Part shown: positions 1 to 7,310 of the stretch, piece by piece
Position numbering within the stretch: position 1 is the first letter of the stretch
How the letters are laid out: each line of letters opens with the position of its first letter
From: Spirochaetaceae bacterium
GTDB taxonomy: Bacteria > Spirochaetota > Leptospiria > Leptospirales > Leptonemataceae
NCBI GenBank assembly: GCA_002729885.1
Contig: PBUB01000021.1
Coordinates: forward strand, 534,451-598,450
Reading direction: 5' to 3'
Length of the DNA stretch: 64,000 bases
Notes under the pieces: model-generated
The model's input: only the letters and a program-made list of their open reading frames with translations
Databases searched by the model: none
Told to the model about the DNA's origin: nothing
Program-made: the position numbers and the translations under genes

Positions 1-734
1 CAGTTGTATTGTATACGCTGCCATTTTCATTCATGGCTCGCATTTACTGCGATTTTTCCGGCTACACGGATATGGCCAGGGGCATGGCCAAGCTGATGGG
101 ATATGAAATACCGGAAAACTTCAGCGGTCCCTTTCTGTCCACGTCCATGTCCGAACTCTGGACGCGATGGCATATCACTCTTTCGACCTGGCTTCGGGAC
201 TACATTTACATCCCTCTGGGCGGATCCAAGCTGGGTGAGTTCAGAACAGTAATGAATCTGCTGATTACTATGGGGCTGGGTGGTCTCTGGCACGGCGCGA
301 CCTGGAACATGCTCTTCTGGGGAATATACATTGGGTTTTTCCTGGTAGCGGAAAGGGAGATGCGCGTGGCCGGAGTGCGATTACTACCTGAGGGTGTCGT
401 AGGAGATTCCATTCGCAGGCTCTATGTGATCTTTGTATTTGGTATGAGTGCGCTATTTTTTGCCTCTCCGGACCTGGAAAGAACTCAATCCATTCTTGCC
501 GGCATGTTTAGTTTTCAAAGAGGAGAGCCAGTGACCGGATTTGAAACAGTCTTCTTTCTGATCCTGCTCTCATTCGTTTTTAACTATTTGCAGTATCGAC
601 CGCGATTGCATGATCGATTGCTGGAACGACCCCGGTTGCAATATGCCCTGACCATTGTGGGCACTTTCGTAACCGGTTTTCTCGTTTATCTATACGGCGA
701 TGCGTCCGGTAGCTTCATCTATTTTGCATTCTAG
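1..734 (+). CDS. MBOAT family O-acyltransferase, C-terminal part (cut by window start)
   Basis: This is an AlgI-like membrane-bound O-acyltransferase, which moves acyl (often acetyl) groups onto an exported polysaccharide or other extracellular acceptor. The reading frame is open to the window edge, so the N-terminal half lies outside. The visible 241 residues contain the AlgI signature blocks: CDFSGYTDMARG, the WxRWHITLSTWLRDYIYIPLGG segment and, around residues 90-103, GGLWHGATWN with the presumed catalytic His at about residue 95. Hydrophobic segments follow to the end. The next gene starts 9 bp downstream and encodes an exported protein, as is usual for MBOAT partners, though that protein is not a recognisable AlgJ or DltD type. 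The acceptor substrate cannot be deduced. Confidence 0.9.
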   Translation, partial: VVLYTLPFSFMARIYCDFSGYTDMARGMAKLMGYEIPENFSGPFLSTSMSELWTRWHITLSTWLRDYIYIPLGGSKLGEFRTVMNLLITMGLGGLWHGATWNMLFWGIYIGFFLVAEREMRVAGVRLLPEGVVGDSIRRLYVIFVFGMSALFFASPDLERTQSILAGMFSFQRGEPVTGFETVFFLILLSFVFNYLQYRPRLHDRLLERPRLQYALTIVGTFVTGFLVYLYGDASGSFIYFAF

Positions 735-743
735 GAAGTTCCA

Positions 744-2030
744 TTGATTCTACGCTCCAGGCACTCCACAAAAAAAACAGTCCATCCCGGGCGGACTTCC
801 CGGGATTTCATCCCGGGATACAGGACTCCGTTCATAGCATCCATCGCTATATCGTTGATCTTTGCAGGCCTCTTTCTGCACTGCAATGGAGCCTCCTTAA
901 CAGGCGGTACGAAGCTTGAAAAAGAAAATGAACAGCTCAAGGTTTCCGAATTTCATCTGAATGCATTTCAGCCTATCGAAAAGCAGAAATACAGCTACGA
1001 AGAGCTAGCAGGGCTGTTCGAAACCATGCGCATGGCCAGCGATGGATACTGCGAATTTATTCATAACCGCAAACCCTTTCGTAAAGACGTGGCCAGGAGA
1101 CTGATCAGCGAAGAATATCTGTCTCGATTCTGGAGGGACAGATACTGGGGAAGCTTTCACAATTTGATCTCTGGCTGCTGGAATTTTTACATCATGAACG
1201 ATGTACGGCCTTTTGACGATTTTAAATTGATTCACAGCTTGTTTCCGGATTCGGCGAAGCACTGCTATTCAGTGGGATTAATGCAGCCGTACATCATGCA
1301 CAATATCTTACACTGCGAAGATCTGAATTTTCTGGATGTAGATTGGAGAATTCATTACGCTCACTTTCAGCTGGAAAGTATGTTTCGCGAGAGCCGATTT
1401 CAATCCGTGGACTCTACCAGAAAAGCCATTCAGGATCTGCATCTGGGATGGATTGCCTTTTCGCCCACTCCGGTGCAGGATCGCCATCAGGTAACACCGG
1501 CTACTCTTTGCCGACTCAATCAACAGGAATGTTTGGATCATCTGAATCAGTACCAGGAAAGTCGCGGCAAACTTCAGGGCATTACCTGGAATCTGGCAGC
1601 GCTGCATGATGCGGATTTTCCATCCCATTCCGGGATGCCGGTAATCTATCTCAGCAATGCGATTGAAGAGCTCTATACATCGAAAGACCAATTCGATGAG
1701 CTACTGGGCAAGGTAGCCCGATCCATCGCACCAGAAGGAAAGGCGCTGTTTGCCTACCATGCAGCCGGCACCGATGAAATTGGCCTGTATCAACTTACCC
1801 GAACCGAGGCAGAGGGCCGTTCGGATTTTGAATCCGGCGATAGCGATCCAGAGAAATCAGCCGATACTCCTTATCCAGCATACATTGTGAACACCGTCTG
1901 TAGAGATCGGTATCATCGCGCGAATACCGGCCAGCTTCTGGAGTATACGACCTATTTTGAAAAAATTTCAACAACTGCCGCGCCCCAGGGATGCCGACCA
2001 ATGATTAAGGAGATTAAGGAAAGGGATTAG
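744..2030 (+). CDS. Putative lipoprotein of unknown function, possibly with a methyltransferase-like C-terminal part
   Basis: I do not recognise the family. The only start available is a TTG 9 bp after the MBOAT stop. It gives an unusually long charged N-region (about 28 residues), then a hydrophobic stretch ending in LFLHC, which looks like a spirochaete lipobox with the acylated Cys near residue 47. The mature part is rich in aromatic residues and Cys. A late segment (PVIYLSNAIEEL... through EGKALFAY) loosely resembles the end of a class I SAM-dependent methyltransferase fold, but I see no clear glycine-rich SAM motif. Tight spacing suggests co-transcription with the MBOAT gene, so a role in the same surface modification is possible. 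TCCCGGG occurs repeatedly in the first 80 bases. Confidence 0.55.
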   Translation: MILRSRHSTKKTVHPGRTSRDFIPGYRTPFIASIAISLIFAGLFLHCNGASLTGGTKLEKENEQLKVSEFHLNAFQPIEKQKYSYEELAGLFETMRMASDGYCEFIHNRKPFRKDVARRLISEEYLSRFWRDRYWGSFHNLISGCWNFYIMNDVRPFDDFKLIHSLFPDSAKHCYSVGLMQPYIMHNILHCEDLNFLDVDWRIHYAHFQLESMFRESRFQSVDSTRKAIQDLHLGWIAFSPTPVQDRHQVTPATLCRLNQQECLDHLNQYQESRGKLQGITWNLAALHDADFPSHSGMPVIYLSNAIEELYTSKDQFDELLGKVARSIAPEGKALFAYHAAGTDEIGLYQLTRTEAEGRSDFESGDSDPEKSADTPYPAYIVNTVCRDRYHRANTGQLLEYTTYFEKISTTAAPQGCRPMIKEIKERD

Positions 2031-2058
2031 CCGATATGGAAACCAGAGAGGAAAGTCA

Positions 2059-2499
2059 GTGCCAGGATCGCTAGTTATCCAGATTGCGCAGTCGGATGAA
2101 CAGATCTCTGAGTGTCTTTCGGTGATCTCCGAGCTAAGACCTCACATTGCTGGCCATGAATTCCTCCAGCGCATCCGTCAGCAGCAGACACAGGGATTTC
2201 AGATGGCCTTTGTCCGAGACTCTGAAACTAATTCCATTGTCTGTGTGGCGGGCTTTCGCCTGGGCTTGAACCTGGCCTGGGGCAAATTTCTCTATGTGGA
2301 TGACCTGGTTACTGCTTCGTCGGCGCGAAGTACAGGTTGTGGCAAGGCCATGATCCAGTGGTTAAAGGAGCTGGCCCGATCGGAAGGCTGCGATCAGTTT
2401 CATCTGGATTCTGGAACGCAGAGAAAGGATGCCCATCGCTTTTACGAAAGAGAAGGATTAACAATCACCAGCTATCATTTTGCCACAACCCTGCAGTGA
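2059..2499 (+). CDS. GNAT family N-acetyltransferase
   Basis: A 146-residue single-domain GNAT protein, expected to transfer an acyl group from CoA to an amine. The C-terminal half shows the usual pattern: beta-4 strand KFLYVDDLV, then ARSTGCGKAMIQWL in the place of the acetyl-CoA pyrophosphate loop, and a final HRFYEREGL before the last strand. The loop reads SARSTGCGK rather than the common RGxGxG/A, so it is slightly divergent. The start is GTG at 2059, preceded by an AGAGGAAAG ribosome site at about 2046-2054. The nearby ATG at 2036 is in another frame and ends after 12 codons. The substrate is unknown. It may be the last gene of the MBOAT transcription unit. Confidence 0.82.
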   Translation: MPGSLVIQIAQSDEQISECLSVISELRPHIAGHEFLQRIRQQQTQGFQMAFVRDSETNSIVCVAGFRLGLNLAWGKFLYVDDLVTASSARSTGCGKAMIQWLKELARSEGCDQFHLDSGTQRKDAHRFYEREGLTITSYHFATTLQ

Positions 2500-2840
2500 T
2501 GCGGGTGGAAGAAGTGTCCTGCATCGATAAGCCAGGGAATGATTCAGTAGTATTAGCCCACATTTGCCTCGGAGGCGACCGGCACTTCCGTGCTTAGCCA
2601 GCCGTCGCCAGGGCATGGATCCAAAGGATCCGCGCACATGAGCGCCAGAAGCGACAGTCCCTGTCATGCGGAGGAACGGTCAGGCCCAGGGACTTTCTGC
2701 CGCTGGCAACAGGCGCTTCCATCCGAAGCCAGCCGGACACAAAGGCCATAGGATAGGGCTTTCGGCTCGCACGTGATAGGCCCTCCCGGGCAGATCCAGT
2801 ACTGGATTCGTTTTATCCGGGACCTGAGACTTTCAGATCG
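2500..2840. other. Convergent intergenic region, 341 bp, no gene
   Basis: No credible coding frame is visible. The stretch contains several small dyads: GGATCC-AAA-GGATCC at 2617-2631, a GTCCCTG/CAGGGAC pair enclosing 23 nt at 2657-2693, and a perfect 14-bp palindrome ATCCAGT/ACTGGAT at 2794-2807. It lies between convergent genes, so the dyads may serve transcription termination. I do not recognise a known structured RNA here. Confidence 0.5.
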
Positions 2841-3956
2841 TTAGGCCTGGTCAGATTTATCGGCTTCGGATGGTCCGGGAAGCAATGATCCAAGTTGCTC
2901 CAGAAGCGAGCCACCACCCATCAACTTGATCTCTTTCACCTTTTCGATGATCTTTTCCATGGATTCCAGTTCTTTCAGACGCAGCAAAGTAGGGTTGTTC
3001 TCCATTAGCTTGGCGGTATTCATTAAACTTCTGGTAGAAGCAGTTTCTTCTCTGCGCTGAATAATATTTGCCTGGGCCTGCTTCTCCGCCAGAATCACTC
3101 GGTTCATAATTTCGCGAATGTCTCCCGGTAGTATGATATCTCTGGCTCCTGCAGATAGAATCTCATAGCCAATGCGTTTCGCTTCTTCTCGCACGTGACC
3201 CAGCACCGTAGCACCGATTTTATCTCGATTCTCCAGAAGTTCATCCAGAGTAAAGCCACCGGTGTACTCTCGCAGGGAAAGCTGCAATGCTGTGTATAGC
3301 TGCTGCATGGGATTTACAGATTCTCGCAGAAGTTTTTCTGGTTCCACTGCCTGCACCTGACAGGTAAAGTTGATTCGCAGTGTAACTTTATCTTTCGATA
3401 GCAATTCCTGACCGGATACATCCAATTGCTGAATGCGCAGATCGCAGGTATTTACCTCCACGGCATCGGCACACTTCCAGTAGGCGTAGTCCCCTGGCTC
3501 CAGAAGGCCCTGGAAGGTCCGGTTTATAAAAAGAGCTCCTTTTTCGAAGTTTCGCACCACAAATGCATTCACCCATTCCACCACACCGGGCTTGCGAAGC
3601 CAGTCTCTCTTGATATGATTCTCTATATATGGCTGAGCAACGTTGCCGAGAACGAATTCGTATCGATGCAGTCCTTTCCAGTATGCATAGCGACCCGGCT
3701 TGAGGCATTCATGGTAGACTCCATCTTCGAAAACCAGGCAGATGAATCCGTCTTCTACATCTTTGAAATCCAGGAACTCAGCTGCATTTTCTGCCTTTTC
3801 CAGAATGGCAATATCCATTTCGCTGGAGGAGAATCGGCCTCGTCTATTATGGGTCTGGATATCGCTTCCCGGCAGAAAATAGAAACCTGGTCCCAATACT
3901 TTCTTGAGGGAGCCGTGTTTGAACAGTAATCCACAGTCTTGATCTGAAATTCGCAT
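2841..3956 (-). CDS. SPFH/Band 7 domain protein, slipin-like, with three N-terminal repeats
   Basis: A 371-residue slipin/prohibitin-superfamily protein; such proteins oligomerise and scaffold membranes. The SPFH core runs from about residue 165 (DLRIQQLDVSGQELLSKDKVTLRINFTCQV) to about 285, followed by an Ala/Gln/Glu-rich helix (VILAEKQAQANIIQRREETA) typical of the family. The N-terminal 165 residues carry three related beta-type units ending in PG-x-Y: near residues 12-26 (HGSLKKVLGPGFY), 76-93 (EDGVYHECLKPGRYAYW) and 143-160 (NRTFQGLLEPGDYAYW). No transmembrane segment or signal peptide is evident, which is atypical for slipins, so membrane attachment may be peripheral. No NfeD-type partner gene is adjacent. 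It is the only minus-strand gene in this stretch. Confidence 0.85.
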   Translation of the reverse strand: MRISDQDCGLLFKHGSLKKVLGPGFYFLPGSDIQTHNRRGRFSSSEMDIAILEKAENAAEFLDFKDVEDGFICLVFEDGVYHECLKPGRYAYWKGLHRYEFVLGNVAQPYIENHIKRDWLRKPGVVEWVNAFVVRNFEKGALFINRTFQGLLEPGDYAYWKCADAVEVNTCDLRIQQLDVSGQELLSKDKVTLRINFTCQVQAVEPEKLLRESVNPMQQLYTALQLSLREYTGGFTLDELLENRDKIGATVLGHVREEAKRIGYEILSAGARDIILPGDIREIMNRVILAEKQAQANIIQRREETASTRSLMNTAKLMENNPTLLRLKELESMEKIIEKVKEIKLMGGGSLLEQLGSLLPGPSEADKSDQA

Positions 3957-4298
3957 GCATTACTCCTGAATCATCGCTGAACTGCTGTAGTATTCTGAGA
4001 GGCTACTACAGGGCGTTTGTTTTCCAATGAAATACTTCTCATTTCGAAAAACGAGAGAGGAAAAAGGGCGGCGTCGCCATCCAAAAGCGGGCGGGGCCTG
4101 AGTTCAGTATCGCTTCATCCCTTTGATTACGGTTTTCAAGATTGGCCGTAGCCGCCGCCGTCCGCCGCTCTCGCAGGAATCCACAATACGGTATCCCCCA
4201 TTCCACGAGGCCAGCTCTGAACTGCCGCAAGCGGCAGGCTCGGCCTCCCTTTTTCCCGGGATGATCCTTTTTATAAGGGATCAGCTTAGGTCTAAACC

Positions 4299-4372
4299 AC
4301 AGAATTAAAGTCTGTTGCCTTTACCGTTTGGCTACCAATGCAAAGCATTGGACGGGATTCGAACCCGCATGG
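4299..4372 (-). tRNA. Circularly permuted tRNA-like element, anticodon UUA
   Basis: On the minus strand the order is 3' half, then 5' half. The 3' half has a T arm (GCGGG stem, TTCGAAT loop, CCCGT stem; 4368-4352) followed by acceptor strand CCAATGC (4351-4345). After only TTT (4344-4342) comes the exactly complementary acceptor strand GCATTGG (4341-4335), then TA, a D arm with a GCC/GGC stem and GG in the loop (4332-4317), A26 and an anticodon arm with ACAGA/TCTGT stem and seven-base loop CTTTAAT (4315-4299). Standard numbering gives anticodon UUA, complementary to codon UAA. The D arm and the loop ending AAT resemble bacterial tRNA-Gln (a Cys-like origin is also possible). CCA is not encoded. 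No acceptor partners exist in the conventional order. It could be a functional permuted gene or remnants of two tandem tRNA copies. Whether it is expressed is unknown. Confidence 0.6.
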
Positions 4373-4683
4373 AGCACGCTGAAGTTAAAAGCGAAATACC
4401 GTACCTGATACAGGCGGCACCGTATGGCCTCTGAAAGCCAAAACCTCTGACTTTTCCCTCCGTGTTGCGCGCGAAACTAGACGAACCTCCAACTCCACGA
4501 AAGCAAGCTTTTTTGCAGTGCTGGTGACGACAGACCAGGTATCCGGGGAAACCGGGGTAGATGGCGACAACGCAGCGACAGAATTTCACGGAACTTCGGT
4601 CACCGCTCCATGGTCATTGCTTCGTTCGCTCTAATCCCGGGACCCTGTGGCCACGGGGCCGGAAGTGTGGCCTACTGAACTAC

Positions 4684-4711
4684 TTGATTCCATTTGCAAA
4701 TATCATAGAAT
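4684..4711 (+). promoter_or_regulatory. Putative sigma-70-type promoter placing the start codon at the transcript 5' end
   Basis: TTGATT (4684-4689), a 16-bp spacer and TAGAAT (4706-4711) form a good -35/-10 pair. The ATG of the next gene is at 4718, only 6 bp after the -10 box, where transcription would be expected to start. No Shine-Dalgarno sequence lies in front of that ATG. The mRNA would therefore be leaderless or nearly so. Confidence 0.4.
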
Positions 4712-4717
4712 GCACAG

Positions 4718-5218
4718 ATGCAAATAAATATCAATCGACTGGACCTGTTCCTGGGTATTTGCGGAATCATGTTGCGCAATCGCTGGGTCTGGTTTCTGTA
4801 CGGAATCGGGACTCTGATCCTCTTCGCGATTAGCTCCTTCGGATCCGATGAAGCCCCAAATATGGCTCGGTATTTCATGCTATTCGCTTCATGTGCCCTT
4901 GCGGCCGGAGTGTTTCTGATCATCGTTTTAATTTTACAGGGGATCCTTGCTGTAATAGTTGTGGGTCATCAGCCGGGCATACTGGGTGAGCATGAATATC
5001 TCATTGAGGAGGAAGGTCTGCGAGAGAGAACTTCGGCCAACGACACTCTACATCGCTGGCCCAGTATCAGTTATGTTTCCACGGGAAATGTTCGCAGCTA
5101 CATAGGTACCGGAGGGGCCGGGGCGCACATCATCCCGGCTCGCTGCTTTTCCAGTTACGATGAACCCATGCAGTTTGATGTGGTTAAGGCTGAATGGCAG
5201 GAGAAAAAGAGGGTTTGA
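4718..5218 (+). CDS. YcxB-like membrane protein
   Basis: A 166-residue protein with two hydrophobic segments (about residues 24-41 and 52-80) followed by a cytoplasmic beta-rich domain. The C-terminal part (EYLIEEEGLRERTSANDTLHRWPSISYV ... GAHIIPARCF) matches the pattern of YcxB-like C-terminal domains, in which a short strand series ends in an IIPxRxF motif. The biochemical role of this family is not known. The gene stands alone, with a promoter overlapping its start (4684-4711) and a hairpin after it. If that promoter is right, translation begins at the very 5' end of the mRNA. Confidence 0.6.
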   Translation: MQININRLDLFLGICGIMLRNRWVWFLYGIGTLILFAISSFGSDEAPNMARYFMLFASCALAAGVFLIIVLILQGILAVIVVGHQPGILGEHEYLIEEEGLRERTSANDTLHRWPSISYVSTGNVRSYIGTGGAGAHIIPARCFSSYDEPMQFDVVKAEWQEKKRV

Positions 5219-5310
5219 TGGTCCGGTAATTACCATTTGAGATACCCCTGCTTCTGGATAAGCCATGGCTCGGGTCCGGAAGTTCGCGGATCCGCGCCAT
5301 GCCCGAAGAA

Positions 5311-5337
5311 AGCCCCGGCTTAGCAATCGGCGGGGCT
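5311..5337. terminator. GC-rich hairpin between convergent genes
   Basis: AGCCCCG (5311-5317) pairs with CGGGGCT (5331-5337) around a 13-nt loop. It lies between the stop of the YcxB-like gene and the stop of the convergent hydroxylase gene, so it could terminate transcription from both sides. There is no U tract on either strand, so intrinsic termination is unproven. Confidence 0.4.
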
Positions 5338-5371
5338 CCTCTGATTTAACAGTGCAGTCCTGGTCAGAAAA

Positions 5372-6676
5372 TCAGCCTGCTGGCGATTCCGATGCATACA
5401 AATCAGAATCCTTAAACCGCAAAGAGACAATCCATCCCAGACTCAATGCGCACAGGATATAGAGTGCGGGCCATAGCCAGGAGGCTGCATGGATCGCGGA
5501 TATTTCTGCCCACAGTCCATGCGAAAGCTGGATGTGCACCCAGTAGGCTGCGAAGGATGTAAATACCAGACGCGCGGCTTCGCCAAATTGCCATCCTTTC
5601 CGCCCGGAAAGAATCCATCCCAGGCAAATCAAACTGAAAGTGGCCCATCCGGTAAGACCTGCGAATTCCAGAATCCCCAGTTGATTCTCCAGTAGGAGCC
5701 AACCAAACACCAGCCCATTGATGGCGCCAAACCATAAAAGACTGTAGATGATCCTGGAGCGTTGCACCGGGATTTGAAACTTCCTGTATGTTGCTTTCGT
5801 AACTTCTGGAATGATGATTGGCTCCTGCGGTGCAGCCGGATCGTATCCGGGTCTGCGAAACCAGATCAAAATCTTTTCTGAAAGCGTCGGAGCTTTCCTG
5901 GCCAGATCCAGAATCTCTTTCCAGTAATGTAGATTCGCCCAGAGGGGATTGTAACTACGAAAAGGCTTCACAATTCCATACACCGGTTCCTGATTTTCGC
6001 GCTGAAATGTTCCAAAGATGCGATCCCAGATGATCAGTGTGCCTCCATGGTTCTTGTCGATGTATTCTGGATTGCGACCATGATGCACTCTATGATGCGA
6101 AGGAGTGTTTAGAAATGATTCCAGAAAACCCATACGATCGATCGCGCGAGTATGGATCCAGAACTGATAGATCAGACTGATCTCGCCGATAGCTACCAGA
6201 AGAGCCGGATGAATTCCCAGAAATGCCAGGGGAATGAAAAAGATCCAGGTAAATAGCTGATGGAAAGCGGGCTGTCTCAGTGCTACAGTCAGATTGAACT
6301 CTTCGCTTTGATGATGCACCACATGTCCGGCCCAGAGAAAGTTCATCTCATGACTCATTCGATGGGCCCAGTAATAGAAAAAATCAAATGCAATAAAACC
6401 AACCACAGCCGAAGTCCACAGTGAGGCTGTGCTGTCTAGATTCCATTCCACCAATCTAAAACGCTCGTAGAAGAAGCTGTAGATGGCCACGGTCAGGCCC
6501 AGATAGAACAGAGTAAACAGTCGATTTAAAACTCCAGTGGATAGATCCGTTATGCTATCGCTGAAGTTGTAGAGCTTCTTTCCAGTAATCCACTGAAAGA
6601 GTAGCTCCACCAGAATCAGTAGAAAAAAGGCGGGGATGGCATAGGTAACAAATGATGGCAGTTCCAGGGTTTCCAT
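5372..6676 (-). CDS. Sterol desaturase/fatty acid hydroxylase family protein, alkylglycerol monooxygenase-like
   Basis: A 434-residue integral membrane di-iron enzyme. The eight-histidine pattern is clear: H105-RMS-H109, H118-VV-HH(121-122), and HH(194-195)-RV-HH(198-199), with extra His in between (for example WIHT at 175). Hydrophobic helices surround the motifs, and the extended C-terminal membrane part (about 300-425) makes it longer than simple C-4 methylsterol oxidases. The overall plan and the opening KKLYNFSDSITDLSTG resemble the animal alkylglycerol monooxygenase (TMEM195) group, which cleaves ether lipids with tetrahydrobiopterin. The substrate here is inferred only. A perfect palindrome 36-50 bp upstream of the ATG is a likely operator. 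The gene is monocistronic and convergent with the YcxB-like gene. Confidence 0.88.
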   Translation of the reverse strand: METLELPSFVTYAIPAFFLLILVELLFQWITGKKLYNFSDSITDLSTGVLNRLFTLFYLGLTVAIYSFFYERFRLVEWNLDSTASLWTSAVVGFIAFDFFYYWAHRMSHEMNFLWAGHVVHHQSEEFNLTVALRQPAFHQLFTWIFFIPLAFLGIHPALLVAIGEISLIYQFWIHTRAIDRMGFLESFLNTPSHHRVHHGRNPEYIDKNHGGTLIIWDRIFGTFQRENQEPVYGIVKPFRSYNPLWANLHYWKEILDLARKAPTLSEKILIWFRRPGYDPAAPQEPIIIPEVTKATYRKFQIPVQRSRIIYSLLWFGAINGLVFGWLLLENQLGILEFAGLTGWATFSLICLGWILSGRKGWQFGEAARLVFTSFAAYWVHIQLSHGLWAEISAIHAASWLWPALYILCALSLGWIVSLRFKDSDLYASESPAG

Positions 6677-6712
6677 TTTACTCTCCGAGTGGGACCTGAT
6701 TGTATTCGATTT

Positions 6713-6727
6713 CTGACACCGTGTCAG
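6713..6727. promoter_or_regulatory. 15-bp perfect palindrome, TetR-type operator candidate
   Basis: CTGACAC-C-GTGTCAG is a perfect inverted repeat centred on 6720, 36 bp upstream of the hydroxylase start codon (6676, minus strand). Short GACAC/GTGTC dyads of this spacing are common TetR-family operators, often in lipid-metabolism genes. No TetR gene is nearby, so the regulator would act from elsewhere. Read on the plus strand it is followed by CTTTTT, so a terminator is an alternative, although no plus-strand gene ends here and the loop would be only one to three bases. Confidence 0.45.
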
Positions 6728-6853
6728 CTTTTTGTAGGGCCGTCAAGAAAAACCAGGGCTTTCCGTCTGACAGATTCTTGTTGGCTCGGGAAGGCTGGCC
6801 ACGAGTGCCAGGGAAGTCCTGGGAGGCACAGGAATTGAGTTGCCTGTTGGTTT

Positions 6854-7201
6854 ATGGGGATCCACTTCCGTAGCATGAATCTCAGCGAATGGTTCCATGT
6901 ACACTTTGATGAAAAAGATGTATTTATGAAAGTGGACCCGCCGGAAAAGCCCGGCTGGGAACAATCCTTCGCCTGGAAAGATATCATTCGGGTCTGCTTT
7001 GAAAACGGGGACTGGATGAGTTCCGATACAATCTATGTATTTACCAATCAGAGAGAGGAAAGCTACGTGATTCCAACGGAAGCGGATGGAGGAGCGGAGG
7101 TATGGTCGGAGATCATTCGCAGGGGATTGTTCGATGCGGAGCTGGCCATAGAGATGGCCACGCAGTCAGAAGGATTTGCCTGTTTTCCTCCCGAGGATTG
7201 A
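6854..7201 (+). CDS. Conserved-looking small protein of unknown function
   Basis: A 115-residue soluble, acidic protein that I cannot assign to a named family. It reads like a short beta-rich domain: WFHVHFDEKDVFMKV, a central WKDIIRVCFENGDWMSSDTIYVFTNQ, then YVIPTEADGG and a C-terminal helix (FDAELAIEMATQ). The alternation of strands suggests a PH-like or similar small fold, which is inference only. The start could be ATG 6854 or ATG 6875 (MNLSEW); neither has a strong ribosome site. There is no signal peptide. It is divergent from the hydroxylase gene and convergent with hemW. Confidence 0.6.
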   Translation: MGIHFRSMNLSEWFHVHFDEKDVFMKVDPPEKPGWEQSFAWKDIIRVCFENGDWMSSDTIYVFTNQREESYVIPTEADGGAEVWSEIIRRGLFDAELAIEMATQSEGFACFPPED

Positions 7202-7310
7202 CGGATCTTTGCCAGGTGCGCGGCCCGGTGCAGATTCAGGGCGGGCGCGAGAGTGGTTTTCTGGCCGCCAGGTTTTTTCTGCGGAGGTGCGGCCATGGTT
7301 CTTTCGCTGT

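Larger units (their letters stand above)
3957..4717. other. Long intergenic region (761 bp) with RNA-like structure
   Basis: This is the longest gene-free stretch of the window. It holds the permuted tRNA-like element listed separately. Other visible structure: a nested hairpin at 4207-4247 (outer GAGGCC/GGCCTC, inner CTGCCGC/GCGGCAG), a TGATCC/GGATCA hairpin at about 4261-4282, and an 8-bp pairing between 4187-4194 and 4396-4403 that would enclose the tRNA-like element. A GCC-rich run lies at about 4150-4170. The divergent genes on either side need promoters here, and one plausible promoter for the right-hand gene is listed at 4684-4711. Short open frames in the region look like chance. Confidence 0.6.

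Noticed and set aside
4299..4372. Permuted two-piece tmRNA
   Set aside because: The order (acceptor 3' strand before 5' strand) would fit, but a complete D arm with stem and a canonical anticodon arm are present; tmRNA lacks both, and I see no tag frame nearby.
4150..4520. Permuted group I intron-exon arrangement around the tRNA-like element
   Set aside because: I looked for the P7/R-S type core on both flanks. Only isolated fragments (for example GTTCAGAG on the minus strand) were seen, with no matching partner.
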